64,000 nt of DNA from UKL13-3 sp964392775 (GTDB lineage Bacteria > Bacteroidota > Bacteroidia > UKL13-3): contig CAYMRD010000003.1 in NCBI GenBank assembly GCA_964392775.1, forward strand, positions 103,325-167,324, in the 5' to 3' direction. Position numbers and translations under genes: made by a program. The number at the start of each line of letters is the position of its first letter. Position 1 is the first letter of the stretch. Below, piece by piece: positions 19,475-28,034 of the stretch. The notes under the pieces were generated by a model that did no database searches, was not told where the DNA came from, and worked only from the letters and a program-made list of their open reading frames with translations.

Positions 19475-20266
19475 ATGACAACAGCAGTTATGTACGAAAC
19501 GATTCTTACAGAAGTTAAAAATGAAATTTTTTACATCACGATTAACCGGGAATCGAAACTGAATGCATTGAACATTCAAACGTTGACAGACATTAAAAAT
19601 GCTATTCTAGGCATTTATCAAAATGCCGAAGTAAAAGGCGTTATCCTTACAGGTGCAGGGCAAAAAGCATTTGCCGCAGGTGCAGATATTGCCGAGTTTG
19701 CCAACTTCAATGTTGAAGAAGGAACCCGCATGAGTGCCGAAGGACATGCCGTTTTGAATGCTATTGAAAATTGCCCTAAGCCTGTTATTGCAGCCATTAA
19801 TGGTTTTGCACTGGGTGGAGGGAATGAGCTGGCTATGGCCTGCCACATGCGTGTTGCAGGTGAAGGAGCCCGTTTTGGTCAGCCGGAAGTAAACCTTGGT
19901 ATCACACCGGGATATGCCGGAACACAACGTTTGGCTCAATTAATTGGTAAAGGCCGTGCCCTTGAGGTATTGATGACAGCCGATATGATTCCGGCTCAGC
20001 GTGCTTACGAAATGGGTTTGGTAAACCACGTAGTGCCCGCTGACCAGGTGATTGCGAAATCGGAAGAAATTTTAGGCAAAATCAAAACCAAATCTCCATT
20101 AGCTATTGCATCAGTTATTCGTTGTGTAAATGCACACTACGAAAAGAAACTGGATGGAAACAATGTAGAAATTAATGAGTTCGGAAACTTCTTCGGATCA
20201 GAAGATTTTAAAGAAGGAACCGTAGCGTTTATGGAAAAACGTAAAGCTGATTTCAAAGGAAAATAA
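19475..20266 (+). CDS. Enoyl-CoA hydratase/isomerase (crotonase)
   Basis: 263 residues from 19475 (an in-frame ATG at 19490 is also possible). The crotonase fold is clear: the oxyanion-hole segment AFAAGADIAEF (about residue 65), GFALGGGNELAMACHMRVA with the first catalytic Glu, and FGQPEVNLGITPGYAGTQRL with the second catalytic Glu. Both acids are present, so hydratase activity on short-chain enoyl-CoA is likely. The gene sits next to a B12-dependent mutase subunit and ends in a strong intrinsic terminator at 20284, so it closes this transcription unit. Confidence 0.92.
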   Translation: MTTAVMYETILTEVKNEIFYITINRESKLNALNIQTLTDIKNAILGIYQNAEVKGVILTGAGQKAFAAGADIAEFANFNVEEGTRMSAEGHAVLNAIENCPKPVIAAINGFALGGGNELAMACHMRVAGEGARFGQPEVNLGITPGYAGTQRLAQLIGKGRALEVLMTADMIPAQRAYEMGLVNHVVPADQVIAKSEEILGKIKTKSPLAIASVIRCVNAHYEKKLDGNNVEINEFGNFFGSEDFKEGTVAFMEKRKADFKGK

Positions 20267-20283
20267 TCCAGTCAATAAAGGGA

Positions 20284-20311
20284 AAGCCGAACAAACTGTT
20301 CGGCTTTTTTT
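20284..20311 (+). terminator. Intrinsic terminator after the enoyl-CoA hydratase gene
   Basis: Perfect 10-bp stem AAGCCGAACA (20284-20293) / TGTTCGGCTT (20297-20306) with a 3-nt loop and a run of seven T ending at 20311. It lies 18 nt after the stop codon. Confidence 0.9.
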
Positions 20312-20350
20312 GTGCTGTTTCATTTCAAAAAAAATAATAACTTGCCCTCA

Positions 20351-21013
20351 GTGGAACAGCATACTACCTCCAAAGAAAAAATACTTAAAAAAGTACGGCA
20401 GGCCCTTATCTTTAAATCAAAGGGCAAGTATGCTAATATCGATCTGGAGAGTAACGTGTATGCCCACAATGAAGCTGACGAATCTATCTACGAAACCTTT
20501 GCACGGGAGTTTACCCAGCTTACCGGTCAGTTTGTAATTTGCGATAACCGCTTTGATTTTATTGATAAGCTGCTCACGTTAATTGAGCGCAGAAAATATA
20601 AAAACATGTATTGCTGGGATGCTCAGATTCAAGAGCAACTGCGGGATGCCGGGGTCAGTTTTCAGGACCAAAAACATCAACCTGAAAAAATGCAGGCGGC
20701 CATTACCGGTTGCGAAGCACTCATTGCACGTACAGGTTCAGTGATGGTAACATCGGGTAAAAATTCGAGAGTGCTTACCGTGTTTCCTCCGGTGCATATT
20801 GTGGTAGCTTATACTTCACAAGTGGTTATGGAAATTAAAGACGGATTGCAGGTGATGCGCAATAAATATGGTAGAAATACGCCATCCATGATTTCATTTA
20901 TTTCAGGCCCCAGCCGTACCGGAGACATTGAAAAAACATTGGTTATAGGCGCTCATGGCCCCAAAGAGGTTTTTGTTTTTTTGATTGATGATACCCACAC
21001 AGACCCGGCATAA
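20351..21013 (+). CDS. LUD domain protein (LutC/YkgG-like)
   Basis: About 220 residues. The frame is open from a GTG at 20312, but that lies on the T-tract of the preceding terminator. GTG 20351 (MEQHTTSKEKILKKV) fits the family better; TTG 20342 is an alternative. Family hallmarks are ALIARTGSVMV (about residue 140) and the C-terminal SGPSRTGDIEKTLVIGAHGP. LUD proteins belong to lactate-utilisation complexes LutABC, but stand-alone copies like this one are common in Bacteroidota and their role is unclear. It is followed after 20 nt by lpxH. Confidence 0.8.
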   Translation: MEQHTTSKEKILKKVRQALIFKSKGKYANIDLESNVYAHNEADESIYETFAREFTQLTGQFVICDNRFDFIDKLLTLIERRKYKNMYCWDAQIQEQLRDAGVSFQDQKHQPEKMQAAITGCEALIARTGSVMVTSGKNSRVLTVFPPVHIVVAYTSQVVMEIKDGLQVMRNKYGRNTPSMISFISGPSRTGDIEKTLVIGAHGPKEVFVFLIDDTHTDPA

Positions 21014-21033
21014 GCGAATATTGAAAGGATATT

Positions 21034-21783
21034 TTGAGCAACAGACGTAATATATATTTTGCATCCGATTTTCATCTCGGTGTTCCCGATCAAGCATCCA
21101 GTCTGGAAAGGGAAAAACGTATTGTACGCTGGCTCGATTCGATTGCTGATGATGCAAGCGATATTTATCTGGTGGGCGATTTGTTCGACTTTTGGTTTGA
21201 GTTTAAAACCGTTGTTCCCAAAGGGTTTGTAAGACTGCTGGGTAAACTTGCCGAGTTGAGCGATGCCGGTGTTCGTCTTCATGTTTTTCATGGCAACCAC
21301 GATTTATGGCAGTTTGGTTACCTTGAGCAGGAAATAGGTTGTACTGTGTATCCCAAGCCTATAACAGTAACCTTAGGAGGCAAACAGTTTCATATTGCAC
21401 ATGGTGACGGATTAGGGCCGGGACAGCACTGGTTTAAGTTTATCCTGAGCATTTACCGCAACTATTTTTTTCAGCGCCTGTTCGCATTCTTTCATCCCAA
21501 TATCGGAATCCGGATTGCCAACTGGTTTTCGAGCCGCAGCAAAGAACAAACCTTTACTGAGAATCAGGAGTACCTGAGCGATGATAACGAGTATCTGGTA
21601 TTGTATGCCAAACAAATGATGCAGAAACAACCCATTGATTATTTTATCTTCGGTCACAGGCATTTTCCCTTCAACAAGAAATTTGGCAACAGCAACGTTA
21701 TCAATCTGGGCGATTGGATGGGATACAATACCTACGCAGTTTTTGATGGAAACACCGTTGAGCTCAAAAAGTATGAAGGATAG
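21034..21783 (+). CDS. lpxH: UDP-2,3-diacylglucosamine diphosphatase (LpxH-like)
   Basis: 249 residues from TTG 21034. All five metallophosphoesterase motifs are visible in order: SDFHLG (11-16), VGDLFDFWFE, HGNHD, HGDG and GHRH. The middle region carries aromatic residues and an Arg-rich cap (SIYRNYFFQRLF) as expected for LpxH, which cleaves UDP-diacylglucosamine to lipid X in lipid A synthesis. A related calcineurin-like phosphatase with another substrate cannot be excluded. Its 3' end overlaps the next gene by 11 nt. Confidence 0.85.
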   Translation: MSNRRNIYFASDFHLGVPDQASSLEREKRIVRWLDSIADDASDIYLVGDLFDFWFEFKTVVPKGFVRLLGKLAELSDAGVRLHVFHGNHDLWQFGYLEQEIGCTVYPKPITVTLGGKQFHIAHGDGLGPGQHWFKFILSIYRNYFFQRLFAFFHPNIGIRIANWFSSRSKEQTFTENQEYLSDDNEYLVLYAKQMMQKQPIDYFIFGHRHFPFNKKFGNSNVINLGDWMGYNTYAVFDGNTVELKKYEG

Positions 21784-22798
21784 TTTACTGTTTGTTGTTT
21801 GTTGTTTGCTGTTTGCTGTTGTTGCCTCAGCTGCGCAACTAGGAGAAAAGAAAAAAGAGGAAAGAGAAAAGAGGAAAGAGGACGCTCTAATATCCAACCT
21901 CCAACCTCTAACAGCAACCTCCAAAATTCGAAATGCAAAATTCGAAATCCGAAAGGAAGACGTAAACCTTCCAACCTCCAACTTCCACCTTCCAACCTCC
22001 AACCTCCAACCTCCAACTTCCAGCCTCCAACTTCTAACATCACAAATCACAAATCCTCCCGATTCCGTTTTTACCCTCATCAAAACCATCACCATTGATG
22101 CCAAAGATTTACAGACCGACCGTTTGGGAAATATGTATGTGGTGAGCAAAACCAATCAGTTGTACAAATACAGTCAGGATGGAAAATTATTAAGCACACT
22201 CAACTATAAATACCTTGGTAATATCACGCAAGTAGATGCCACCAATCCACTTGAAATTTATGTTTTCTATAAAGAGCTGAATCTGGTGGTGTTTTTGGAT
22301 AATAATCTGGCTTACCGGGGTGAAATGAGATTAGCCGATTTTGGAGTTGGGCAGGCAACGGCTGTTGCACGCTCATTTGACAACGGCTTATGGGTATTTG
22401 ATCTGGCCGATTTGCAACTCAAAAAAATGGATAAGGATGGAGGGAATCAGCAGGCCAGTGGCAATGTGCGGCAATACATCACTCAGGAAAGTGCGGTTAC
22501 CTATTTGTACGATAATGACGATCGCATTTTTGTGAATGATTCGGCCAATGGTATTTTAGTATTTGATGTGTTTGCCACTTATGTTAAAACAATCCCCGTA
22601 AAAGGCTGTAACGAAATTAAAATTATTGATAATGAGCTGTTTTATCAGCAAAAGGGATCTCTGTATAAATACCAGTTTAAAAACTTCACCACACAGTTGT
22701 GGGCCTTGCCGGAGACCGAAGCCATTCGGGATATCAGCATCGAAAAAAACCGTTTATTCCTCCTGAAAGCAGGAGAAATACGAATTTATGGCTTCTAG
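21773..22798 (+). CDS. Exported protein with repeat-derived N-terminal linker (beta-propeller-like)
   Basis: 341 residues from ATG 21773 (MKDSLLFVVCCLLFAVV...), starting inside the end of lpxH. After the signal peptide (Ala-Gln site near residue 22) comes a low-complexity linker of about 75 residues encoded by simple-sequence DNA (Glu/Lys-rich, then Leu/Pro/Thr/Ser-rich). The mature domain (from about residue 95, SVFTLIKTITIDAKDLQTDRL) has repeated short strands like DRLGNMYVVSKTNQLYKY and DDRIFVNDSANGILVFDV, which look like blades of a beta-propeller. It is probably periplasmic. The function is unknown; it is followed by prfA after 36 nt. Confidence 0.7.
   Translation: MKDSLLFVVCCLLFAVVASAAQLGEKKKEEREKRKEDALISNLQPLTATSKIRNAKFEIRKEDVNLPTSNFHLPTSNLQPPTSSLQLLTSQITNPPDSVFTLIKTITIDAKDLQTDRLGNMYVVSKTNQLYKYSQDGKLLSTLNYKYLGNITQVDATNPLEIYVFYKELNLVVFLDNNLAYRGEMRLADFGVGQATAVARSFDNGLWVFDLADLQLKKMDKDGGNQQASGNVRQYITQESAVTYLYDNDDRIFVNDSANGILVFDVFATYVKTIPVKGCNEIKIIDNELFYQQKGSLYKYQFKNFTTQLWALPETEAIRDISIEKNRLFLLKAGEIRIYGF
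21785..22050. repeat. Composite simple-sequence tract inside a coding region
   Basis: Four tracts in series: TTTGTTG/TTTGCTG units (about 21788-21822), a purine block of AGAAAAGAGGAAAG type (about 21842-21882), CCAACCTCC-type pyrimidine-rich units (about 21893-21922 and 21968-22030), and an AAATTCGAAAT-type palindromic block (about 21923-21955). All are kept open in the frame of the gene at 21773. Confidence 0.75.
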
Positions 22799-22834
22799 TC
22801 ATTATCTTCGCGGCCCTTATTATTTGCCCTCATC

Positions 22835-23908
22835 ATGCTAGATAAATTAGAAGCGATTGAACAACGTCACACCCGCGTAGGCGAGCAACTTACCGATCCG
22901 GGAGTATTGGCGGATATGAAAAGGTTCAAGCAACTGAATAAAGAATACAAAGACTTACAGCGTATCGTGGATAAATACCACGAATACCGGAATTTGTTGG
23001 GGAATATCGAAAACTGCAAGCAGATACTGGCTACCGAGAAGGATGAGGATATGCGTGAAATGGCTAAAGCTGAACTGGATGAAATGGAACCTAAAGTTCC
23101 GTTACTTGAAGAGGAAGTAAAGGTATTGCTGATTCCGAAAGATCCGGGAGATGAGAAAAACGCCATCATTGAAATTCGTGGAGGAACCGGAGGAGATGAA
23201 GCCAGTATTTTTGCGGGAGATTTGTACCGTATGTACAGCCGCTACTGCGAGAAACGCGGATGGAAAGTAACCGTAGTTGATTTTACCGAAGGTACAGCCG
23301 GAGGATACAAAGAGATTGTGATGGAGGTAGAAGGAGAAGATATCTATGGTATCATGAAATATGAAAGTGGTGTACACCGTGTGCAACGTGTGCCTGATAC
23401 CGAAACACAGGGACGTGTGCATACATCAGCAGCAACCGTAGTTGTGCTGCCCGAAGCAGAAGAGGTGGATGTGTATCTGAATCCTGCTGATATTGACTTG
23501 CAAACATCCCGTTCAGGAGGTGCAGGAGGACAAAACGTGAACAAGGTAGAAACCAAGGTACAGCTTACACACAGACCAAGTGGTATTGTAGTGGTGTGCC
23601 AGATTGAGCGTTCGCAACTGGGCAACCGCGAGCGAGCCATGCAAATGTTGCGTTCAAAACTCTATGAAATTGAGTTGCAGAAATACAACGAAAAGGTAGC
23701 AAGCTCACGCAAAACAATGGTATCAACAGGTGACCGCTCGGCTAAGATTCGTACCTACAATTACCCGCAGGGGCGTGTTACCGATCACCGTATCGGGTTT
23801 ACGGTATACAATCTTCCACAGGTGATGGATGGCGATATTCAGGACTTTATTGATAACCTGCAGGTGGCCGAGAATGCTGAAAAGCTGAAAGAAGGCGGAT
23901 TGCTTTAA
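22835..23908 (+). CDS. prfA: Peptide chain release factor 1
   Basis: 357 residues, full length. The catalytic GGQ loop is in SGGAGGQNVNKVET (about residues 227-240). The stop-codon-reading tripeptide PXT is PDT in RVQRVPDTETQGRVHT, so this is RF1 (UAA/UAG) and not RF2, which has SPF. No programmed frameshift is present. A TATTATTTG sequence 15 nt before the ATG may be a promoter element with imperfect spacing. It converges with comF (6-nt gap). Confidence 0.96.
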   Translation: MLDKLEAIEQRHTRVGEQLTDPGVLADMKRFKQLNKEYKDLQRIVDKYHEYRNLLGNIENCKQILATEKDEDMREMAKAELDEMEPKVPLLEEEVKVLLIPKDPGDEKNAIIEIRGGTGGDEASIFAGDLYRMYSRYCEKRGWKVTVVDFTEGTAGGYKEIVMEVEGEDIYGIMKYESGVHRVQRVPDTETQGRVHTSAATVVVLPEAEEVDVYLNPADIDLQTSRSGGAGGQNVNKVETKVQLTHRPSGIVVVCQIERSQLGNRERAMQMLRSKLYEIELQKYNEKVASSRKTMVSTGDRSAKIRTYNYPQGRVTDHRIGFTVYNLPQVMDGDIQDFIDNLQVAENAEKLKEGGLL

Positions 23909-23914
23909 TGGTAT

Positions 23915-24595
23915 TTATTGAGTGCTTGCATACGCAATGCTTGCAACGCTTAACTTGCTTCCTGTAGCTGATAAGATGACTTGTCCGCATGCTTCAATGG
24001 TGGCTCCGGTGGTGATTACATCATCAATAAGCAGAACGTGTTTGTTTTCAAATAAAGTTGAATCGCTCAATACGAATACTTCTTCTACATTTTGCCATCT
24101 GTCAAACCTTGATTTTCGCGTTTGCGTTTCAGTTGCTTTGGCTCGCTGAATACCAATGCTGATATCGGGAATGCCGAGTCCTTCGGCTATGCCTTGTGAA
24201 ATAAGCTGGCTTTGGTTGTACCCGCGTTTACGTTGTTTGCCTGGGTGTAACGGAATGGCAACAACTGCATCAGGAATGATACCGGCTTCTCGTAAAATAG
24301 AACCATACATCTTACCCATAAAAATAGCGAGTTCAGTATTGCCTTTGTATTTGATGGCATGCAAAATATGTTGGGTGGCTCCTCCTTTTTTAAAATACAA
24401 AAAGGCATAAGCCCGGTTGACGGGTAAGCGGCCCCAGAAAGATTTTTCGAGGATATTTTCAGGATGGATATGAAAACGTGTTTGAGGCAAATCAAGTAAA
24501 CATGCCGAACAAAGGTGTTGTTCATTTTGCATCAACGGGGCATTGCATGAGATGCACACCCTCGGAAAAAGGAGCTGAATAAGGTATTGAATCAT
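23915..24595 (-). CDS. comF: ComF family phosphoribosyltransferase-like protein
   Basis: 226 residues. The N-terminus has a four-cysteine zinc-binding motif (CISCNAPL then CSACLLDLP), followed by a PRTase domain with VVAIPLHPGKQRKRGYNQS and the PRPP loop VLLIDDVITTGATIEAC (about residues 188-204). ComF proteins are linked to DNA uptake in competent bacteria, but many members have no proven role. Single gene on the minus strand, divergent from the flavin reductase gene at 24685. Confidence 0.9.
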   Translation of the reverse strand: MIQYLIQLLFPRVCISCNAPLMQNEQHLCSACLLDLPQTRFHIHPENILEKSFWGRLPVNRAYAFLYFKKGGATQHILHAIKYKGNTELAIFMGKMYGSILREAGIIPDAVVAIPLHPGKQRKRGYNQSQLISQGIAEGLGIPDISIGIQRAKATETQTRKSRFDRWQNVEEVFVLSDSTLFENKHVLLIDDVITTGATIEACGQVILSATGSKLSVASIAYASTQ

Positions 24596-24654
24596 AGGTC
24601 AGATTGGCTCTCACCAAATTATAGAAATAGTGTGCAAATGCAAAGTCAAATATG

Positions 24655-24662
24655 TAAGTTTG
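24655..24662 (+). promoter_or_regulatory. -7 promoter element of the flavin reductase gene
   Basis: TAAGTTTG matches TAnnTTTG exactly and lies 22 nt before the ATG at 24685. No clear -33 TTTG was seen. Confidence 0.5.
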
Positions 24663-24684
24663 AGTATACCAACCATCAAGCGAT

Positions 24685-25404
24685 ATGAAACAAGTTTTTT
24701 ATGATGCTGAAATTATTCATATCATTAACGAGTCCGAAGCGGTCAAACGTTTTTTCTTTAAGGTCCCGCATCTGGATGTATTTCAGTTCAAGCCGGGCCA
24801 GTTTGTAATGATTGACCTTCCAATTGAATCCAAGATTTCATACCGCAGTTATTCGATTGCTTCTGCTCCAAGTAACGATAATGTTTTTGAACTGATTATT
24901 GTGTTGAATCCTACGGGCTTGGGGACTCCTTTTATGTGGAATCATTATGAGGTGGGCATGAAAGTTCCGGTAGCAGGACCAATTGGTAAATTCACGTTGC
25001 CCGAAAAAATTGACCATGACCTATGTTTGATTGCAACCGGTACAGGCATCGCGCCTTTGCGCAGCATGTTACACCATATAGTCAACAGTAATATCGAACA
25101 TCAGAATATTTACATGCTATTCGGTAATCGTTACCAGAAAGATATTTTGTACAGACAGGAGATGGAGTTGTTTGATGCGCAACATGAAAAATTCCGTTTT
25201 ATTCCGGTACTCTCACGAGAAGATGCCTCAACATGGAATGGACGTACAGGTTATGTGCACGCTGTTTACGAAGAAATTTTTGCCGACCACAGACCTGCAT
25301 CTTTTTATCTTTGTGGTTGGAAAAATATGATATTGGAGGCCCGCGACCGGCTTACGGGAATGGGTTACGGCAAAGGAAACATCAAATTTGAATTATATGA
25401 TTAG
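24685..25404 (+). CDS. Ferredoxin-NADP+ reductase-like FAD/NAD(P)H oxidoreductase
   Basis: 239 residues. The FAD-binding beta-barrel has YRSYSIAS (RXYS motif, about residues 53-60) and a GTPFMWN-type loop. The NAD(P)-binding half has CLIATGTGIAPLRSML (about residues 112-127) and ends FYLCGWKNMI. The C-terminal tail is short. It should pass electrons between NAD(P)H and a ferredoxin or flavodoxin, or reduce free flavin. The physiological partner cannot be inferred. It overlaps the following gene by 8 nt. Confidence 0.85.
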   Translation: MKQVFYDAEIIHIINESEAVKRFFFKVPHLDVFQFKPGQFVMIDLPIESKISYRSYSIASAPSNDNVFELIIVLNPTGLGTPFMWNHYEVGMKVPVAGPIGKFTLPEKIDHDLCLIATGTGIAPLRSMLHHIVNSNIEHQNIYMLFGNRYQKDILYRQEMELFDAQHEKFRFIPVLSREDASTWNGRTGYVHAVYEEIFADHRPASFYLCGWKNMILEARDRLTGMGYGKGNIKFELYD

Positions 25405-25882
25405 ACAAATAAGTTTACTAATGAGTCTGTTGGTTTTATTATCATACAGTGTAAGTGCCCAACAAAAAAAATACGACTCAGTAGGCAAGTTCAAGAACGG
25501 AAGAGCCATTGTTCAAAAGGGAAAATATTTTGGTGTAATTGATACAGCCGGCAACGAGATTGTTCCGGTAAAGTATGAGTATTTGGGAAAAGTGATAGGT
25601 GGAATTGCCGAAGTTCAGATAGGCAAATTACATGGGCTTATTGATGAGAACGGAAATGAGATCGTTCCGGTGAAATATACTGAAATTGGTCCGTTTGAAG
25701 ATGGTATTGCTATAGTTGAGATTGGAGATTTATATGGCATTATTAATAAAGAAGGGAAAGAATTGACCCCTGTTAAATATGATTCCATCAGTGAGTGGAG
25801 GAAGGGTGTAGCCGAAGTTTCGGTGAAAGGTAAATACGGACTAATAAACCGTGAAGGCCAGGAGCTGATAGCTCCGCATTAA
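25397..25882 (+). CDS. Exported WG-repeat protein
   Basis: 161 residues from ATG 25397 (MIRQISLLMSLLVLL, Ala-Gln cleavage near residue 21), starting before the stop of the upstream reductase. The mature part consists of about five WG-type beta repeats, each with a variant of GKYFGVIDTAGNEIVPVKYE (for example GLIDENGNEIVPVKY, GIINKEGKELTPVKYD, GLINREGQELI). Such proteins are common in Bacteroidota and are thought to form binding scaffolds. Probably periplasmic or outer-membrane associated; the ligand is unknown. Ends at a strong bidirectional terminator. Confidence 0.85.
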   Translation: MIRQISLLMSLLVLLSYSVSAQQKKYDSVGKFKNGRAIVQKGKYFGVIDTAGNEIVPVKYEYLGKVIGGIAEVQIGKLHGLIDENGNEIVPVKYTEIGPFEDGIAIVEIGDLYGIINKEGKELTPVKYDSISEWRKGVAEVSVKGKYGLINREGQELIAPH

Positions 25883-25884
25883 AT

Positions 25885-25918
25885 AAAATCCCCGGATGGT
25901 AAGCCATCCGGGGATTTT
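25885..25918. terminator. Bidirectional intrinsic terminator (WG protein / metK)
   Basis: A perfect 15-bp stem (25885-25899 with 25904-25918) around the loop TAAG, with a T-run on the plus strand and an A-run on the other side (T-run on the minus strand). It sits between convergent genes and can serve both. Confidence 0.93.
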
Positions 25919-25942
25919 TAGCATTAGTGTGTTTCAGCCAGC

Positions 25943-27196
25943 TTATTTCAAGCCGAATGCTTTTTTCACTTTGTCTGTGTAATCCAGTTTTTCCCAGGTA
26001 AACAGTTCTACTTTTTTAGTGAGTTTTTTGCCGTCAGGAGAAGTGAATATTTTGGTAACGGTTTCGTTTTTACGCCCCATGTGCCCGTAGGCAGCGGTTT
26101 CGCTATAGATAGGATTACGCAACTTCAAACGGGTTTCGATACCGTAAGGTGTCATATCGAAAATTTTCTCGATTTTCTTAGCGATCTCACCATCCGTCAT
26201 TTTAACTTTAGCAGTACCATTGGTATTGATGTAAATACCCATTGGCTCTTTTACACCAATGGCATAAGATACCTGAACAAGCACTTCTGAACACAATCCG
26301 GCAGCAACCATGTTTTTAGCAATATGACGTGTTGCATAAGCCGCACTTCTATCTACCTTACTTGGATCTTTTCCTGAGAATGCTCCTCCTCCGTGTGCGC
26401 CTTTTCCTCCGTAAGTATCAACGATGATTTTACGTCCGGTTAATCCTGTATCACCATGCGGACCACCGATTACGAATTTACCGGTTGGGTTGATATGGTA
26501 GTTAATGTCTTTGTTAAACAGCTTAGCGTATTTTTTGTACTTGGTTTTTACGCGTGGAATCAAAATATCAATGATGTCTTTTTTGATTTTAGCCAGCATC
26601 TTAGGTTCAGTATCAAAATCATCGTGTTGTGTTGATACTACGATTGAATCAATACGAACAGGCTGGTTTTTATCATTGTACTCAAGTGTCACCTGGCTTT
26701 TTGCATCCGGGCGTAAGTATTTGATAGCTTTGTTTTCTCTGCGCAAAGCTGCAAGTTCCAGCAAAATACCATGAGCCAGATCCAATGCCAATGGCATATA
26801 ATTGTCGGTTTCTGCGGTTGCATAACCAAACATCATTCCCTGATCACCTGCACCCTGATCTTGTTTTTTCTTACGGTCAACACCCTGATTGATATCAGCA
26901 CTTTGTTCGTGAATAGCCGAAAGCACACCACAAGAGTTTGCTTCAAACATATACTCCGATTTGGTGTAACCAATTTTTTTGATCACATCACGTGCAATGG
27001 TTTGCACATCAAGGTAAGCTTTTGATTTTACCTCTCCGGCCAATACTACCTGTCCTGTTGTTACAAGGGTTTCGCAAGCTACTTTCGACTCAGGGTCGAA
27101 CGCTAAAAAGTTATCAATAAGAGCATCCGAAATCTGATCGGCTACTTTGTCTGGGTGTCCTTCGCTTACGGACTCTGATGTGAACAAATACGACAT
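25943..27196 (-). CDS. metK: S-adenosylmethionine synthetase
   Basis: 417 residues. Motifs include SVSEGHPDKVADQISDA (ATP/phosphate site with His14 and Asp16), GDQGMMFGYA (the MetK signature), and GGAFSGKDPSKVDRSAAYA (the second signature with the P-loop-like Lys). It forms SAM from methionine and ATP. The 138-bp divergent spacer to the next gene is too short and unstructured by eye for a SAM riboswitch. Shares the terminator at 25885 with the WG-repeat gene. Confidence 0.97.
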   Translation of the reverse strand: MSYLFTSESVSEGHPDKVADQISDALIDNFLAFDPESKVACETLVTTGQVVLAGEVKSKAYLDVQTIARDVIKKIGYTKSEYMFEANSCGVLSAIHEQSADINQGVDRKKKQDQGAGDQGMMFGYATAETDNYMPLALDLAHGILLELAALRRENKAIKYLRPDAKSQVTLEYNDKNQPVRIDSIVVSTQHDDFDTEPKMLAKIKKDIIDILIPRVKTKYKKYAKLFNKDINYHINPTGKFVIGGPHGDTGLTGRKIIVDTYGGKGAHGGGAFSGKDPSKVDRSAAYATRHIAKNMVAAGLCSEVLVQVSYAIGVKEPMGIYINTNGTAKVKMTDGEIAKKIEKIFDMTPYGIETRLKLRNPIYSETAAYGHMGRKNETVTKIFTSPDGKKLTKKVELFTWEKLDYTDKVKKAFGLK

Positions 27197-27319
27197 GAGA
27201 TAATATATTGTTTAGATAAAAGGTTTATTTTAAAGCAGGGCAAAAATACACTTTTACAGGAAGTTGCAAAGTCTTTAAAAATTTATCTTAAAACACATGG
27301 CGAAGCCTGATATGACGCT

Positions 27320-27327
27320 TATTTTTG
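27320..27327 (+). promoter_or_regulatory. -7 promoter element of the conserved unknown gene
   Basis: TATTTTTG fits TAnnTTTG and ends 7 nt before the ATG at 27335, implying a nearly leaderless transcript. Confidence 0.55.
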
Positions 27328-27334
27328 AGGCATT

Positions 27335-27901
27335 ATGCAGGATTTAGAGCCCCATTTCAGGTGGAGGGACTTATACCGGTCGGAAGACGATCATTTGTCG
27401 CCCTTTTTTGAGCGCGAATACAGTGAGTTTGAATACACCAATCAGGTGTACAATTATCTGCTGCACCCGCAGTGGGACAATTTTGGCTCTCCTACCCTGT
27501 ATATCAAAATTTTATTTGCGGATTACAGCGATGGGTATGCCATCATTGAGATGATTGGTGAATGGAACGATGCAGTGACCAATGATATCATGTTTCTCAA
27601 ACGGGATGTGATAGAAGTGCTGGTTGAAAACGGTATCAATAAATTTATGCTCATTGGCGAAAACGTGCTGAACTTCCATGCCAGCGATGACAGCTACTAT
27701 GAAGAGTGGTTTCAGGATGTGGAAGACGGATGGATTGTAGCCCTCAATTTTCAGGAACATGTACTGCAGGAGTTCCGCGACAGCAATATCGACTACTACC
27801 TCAATTTTGGCGGAGAGCTGGACCAGATGAACTGGCGCAGGTTAAGCCCCATGCAGTTGTTTACAAGCGTACAGCATATTATGCAGCGCAGGTTGGGTTG
27901 A
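27335..27901 (+). CDS. Conserved protein of unknown function
   Basis: 188 residues, acidic and rich in aromatic residues (FRWRDLYRSEDDHLSPFF near the start, NINYY/DSNIDYYLNF near 150). No signal peptide or membrane segment, so it should be cytoplasmic. The alternation of strands and helices (TLYIKILFADYSDGYAIIEM, then NDIMFLKRDVIEVLVENGI, then FMLIGENVLNF) suggests an alpha/beta fold. No characterised family was recognised. It has its own promoter and is divergent from metK. Confidence 0.75.
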   Translation: MQDLEPHFRWRDLYRSEDDHLSPFFEREYSEFEYTNQVYNYLLHPQWDNFGSPTLYIKILFADYSDGYAIIEMIGEWNDAVTNDIMFLKRDVIEVLVENGINKFMLIGENVLNFHASDDSYYEEWFQDVEDGWIVALNFQEHVLQEFRDSNIDYYLNFGGELDQMNWRRLSPMQLFTSVQHIMQRRLG

Positions 27902-28034
27902 CTTGTGTAATGAGTTGGTGTAAAAGTATTTAAAGCCAATCTCAAAAGCTTCCTTCACAAAATCATCGAATCCTGTTCATCATTCAAATCAATAGTTGCA
28001 TCTTTGTTGTTAACCTGTTGTTTAATCAGGATAC

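Noticed and set aside
20312..20350. Upstream GTG start for the LUD protein
   Set aside because: It lies on the T-tract of the preceding terminator, and the added residues do not look like the family.
21890..22035. CRISPR-like or tandem protein repeat array
   Set aside because: Units are 7-10 bp without spacers of regular length; this is simple-sequence DNA.
22835..23908. Release factor 2 with programmed frameshift
   Set aside because: The tripeptide is PDT (PXT type of RF1) and the frame is continuous.
27197..27334. SAM riboswitch upstream of metK
   Set aside because: The spacer is short and shared with a divergent gene; no conserved helices or kink-turn are visible.
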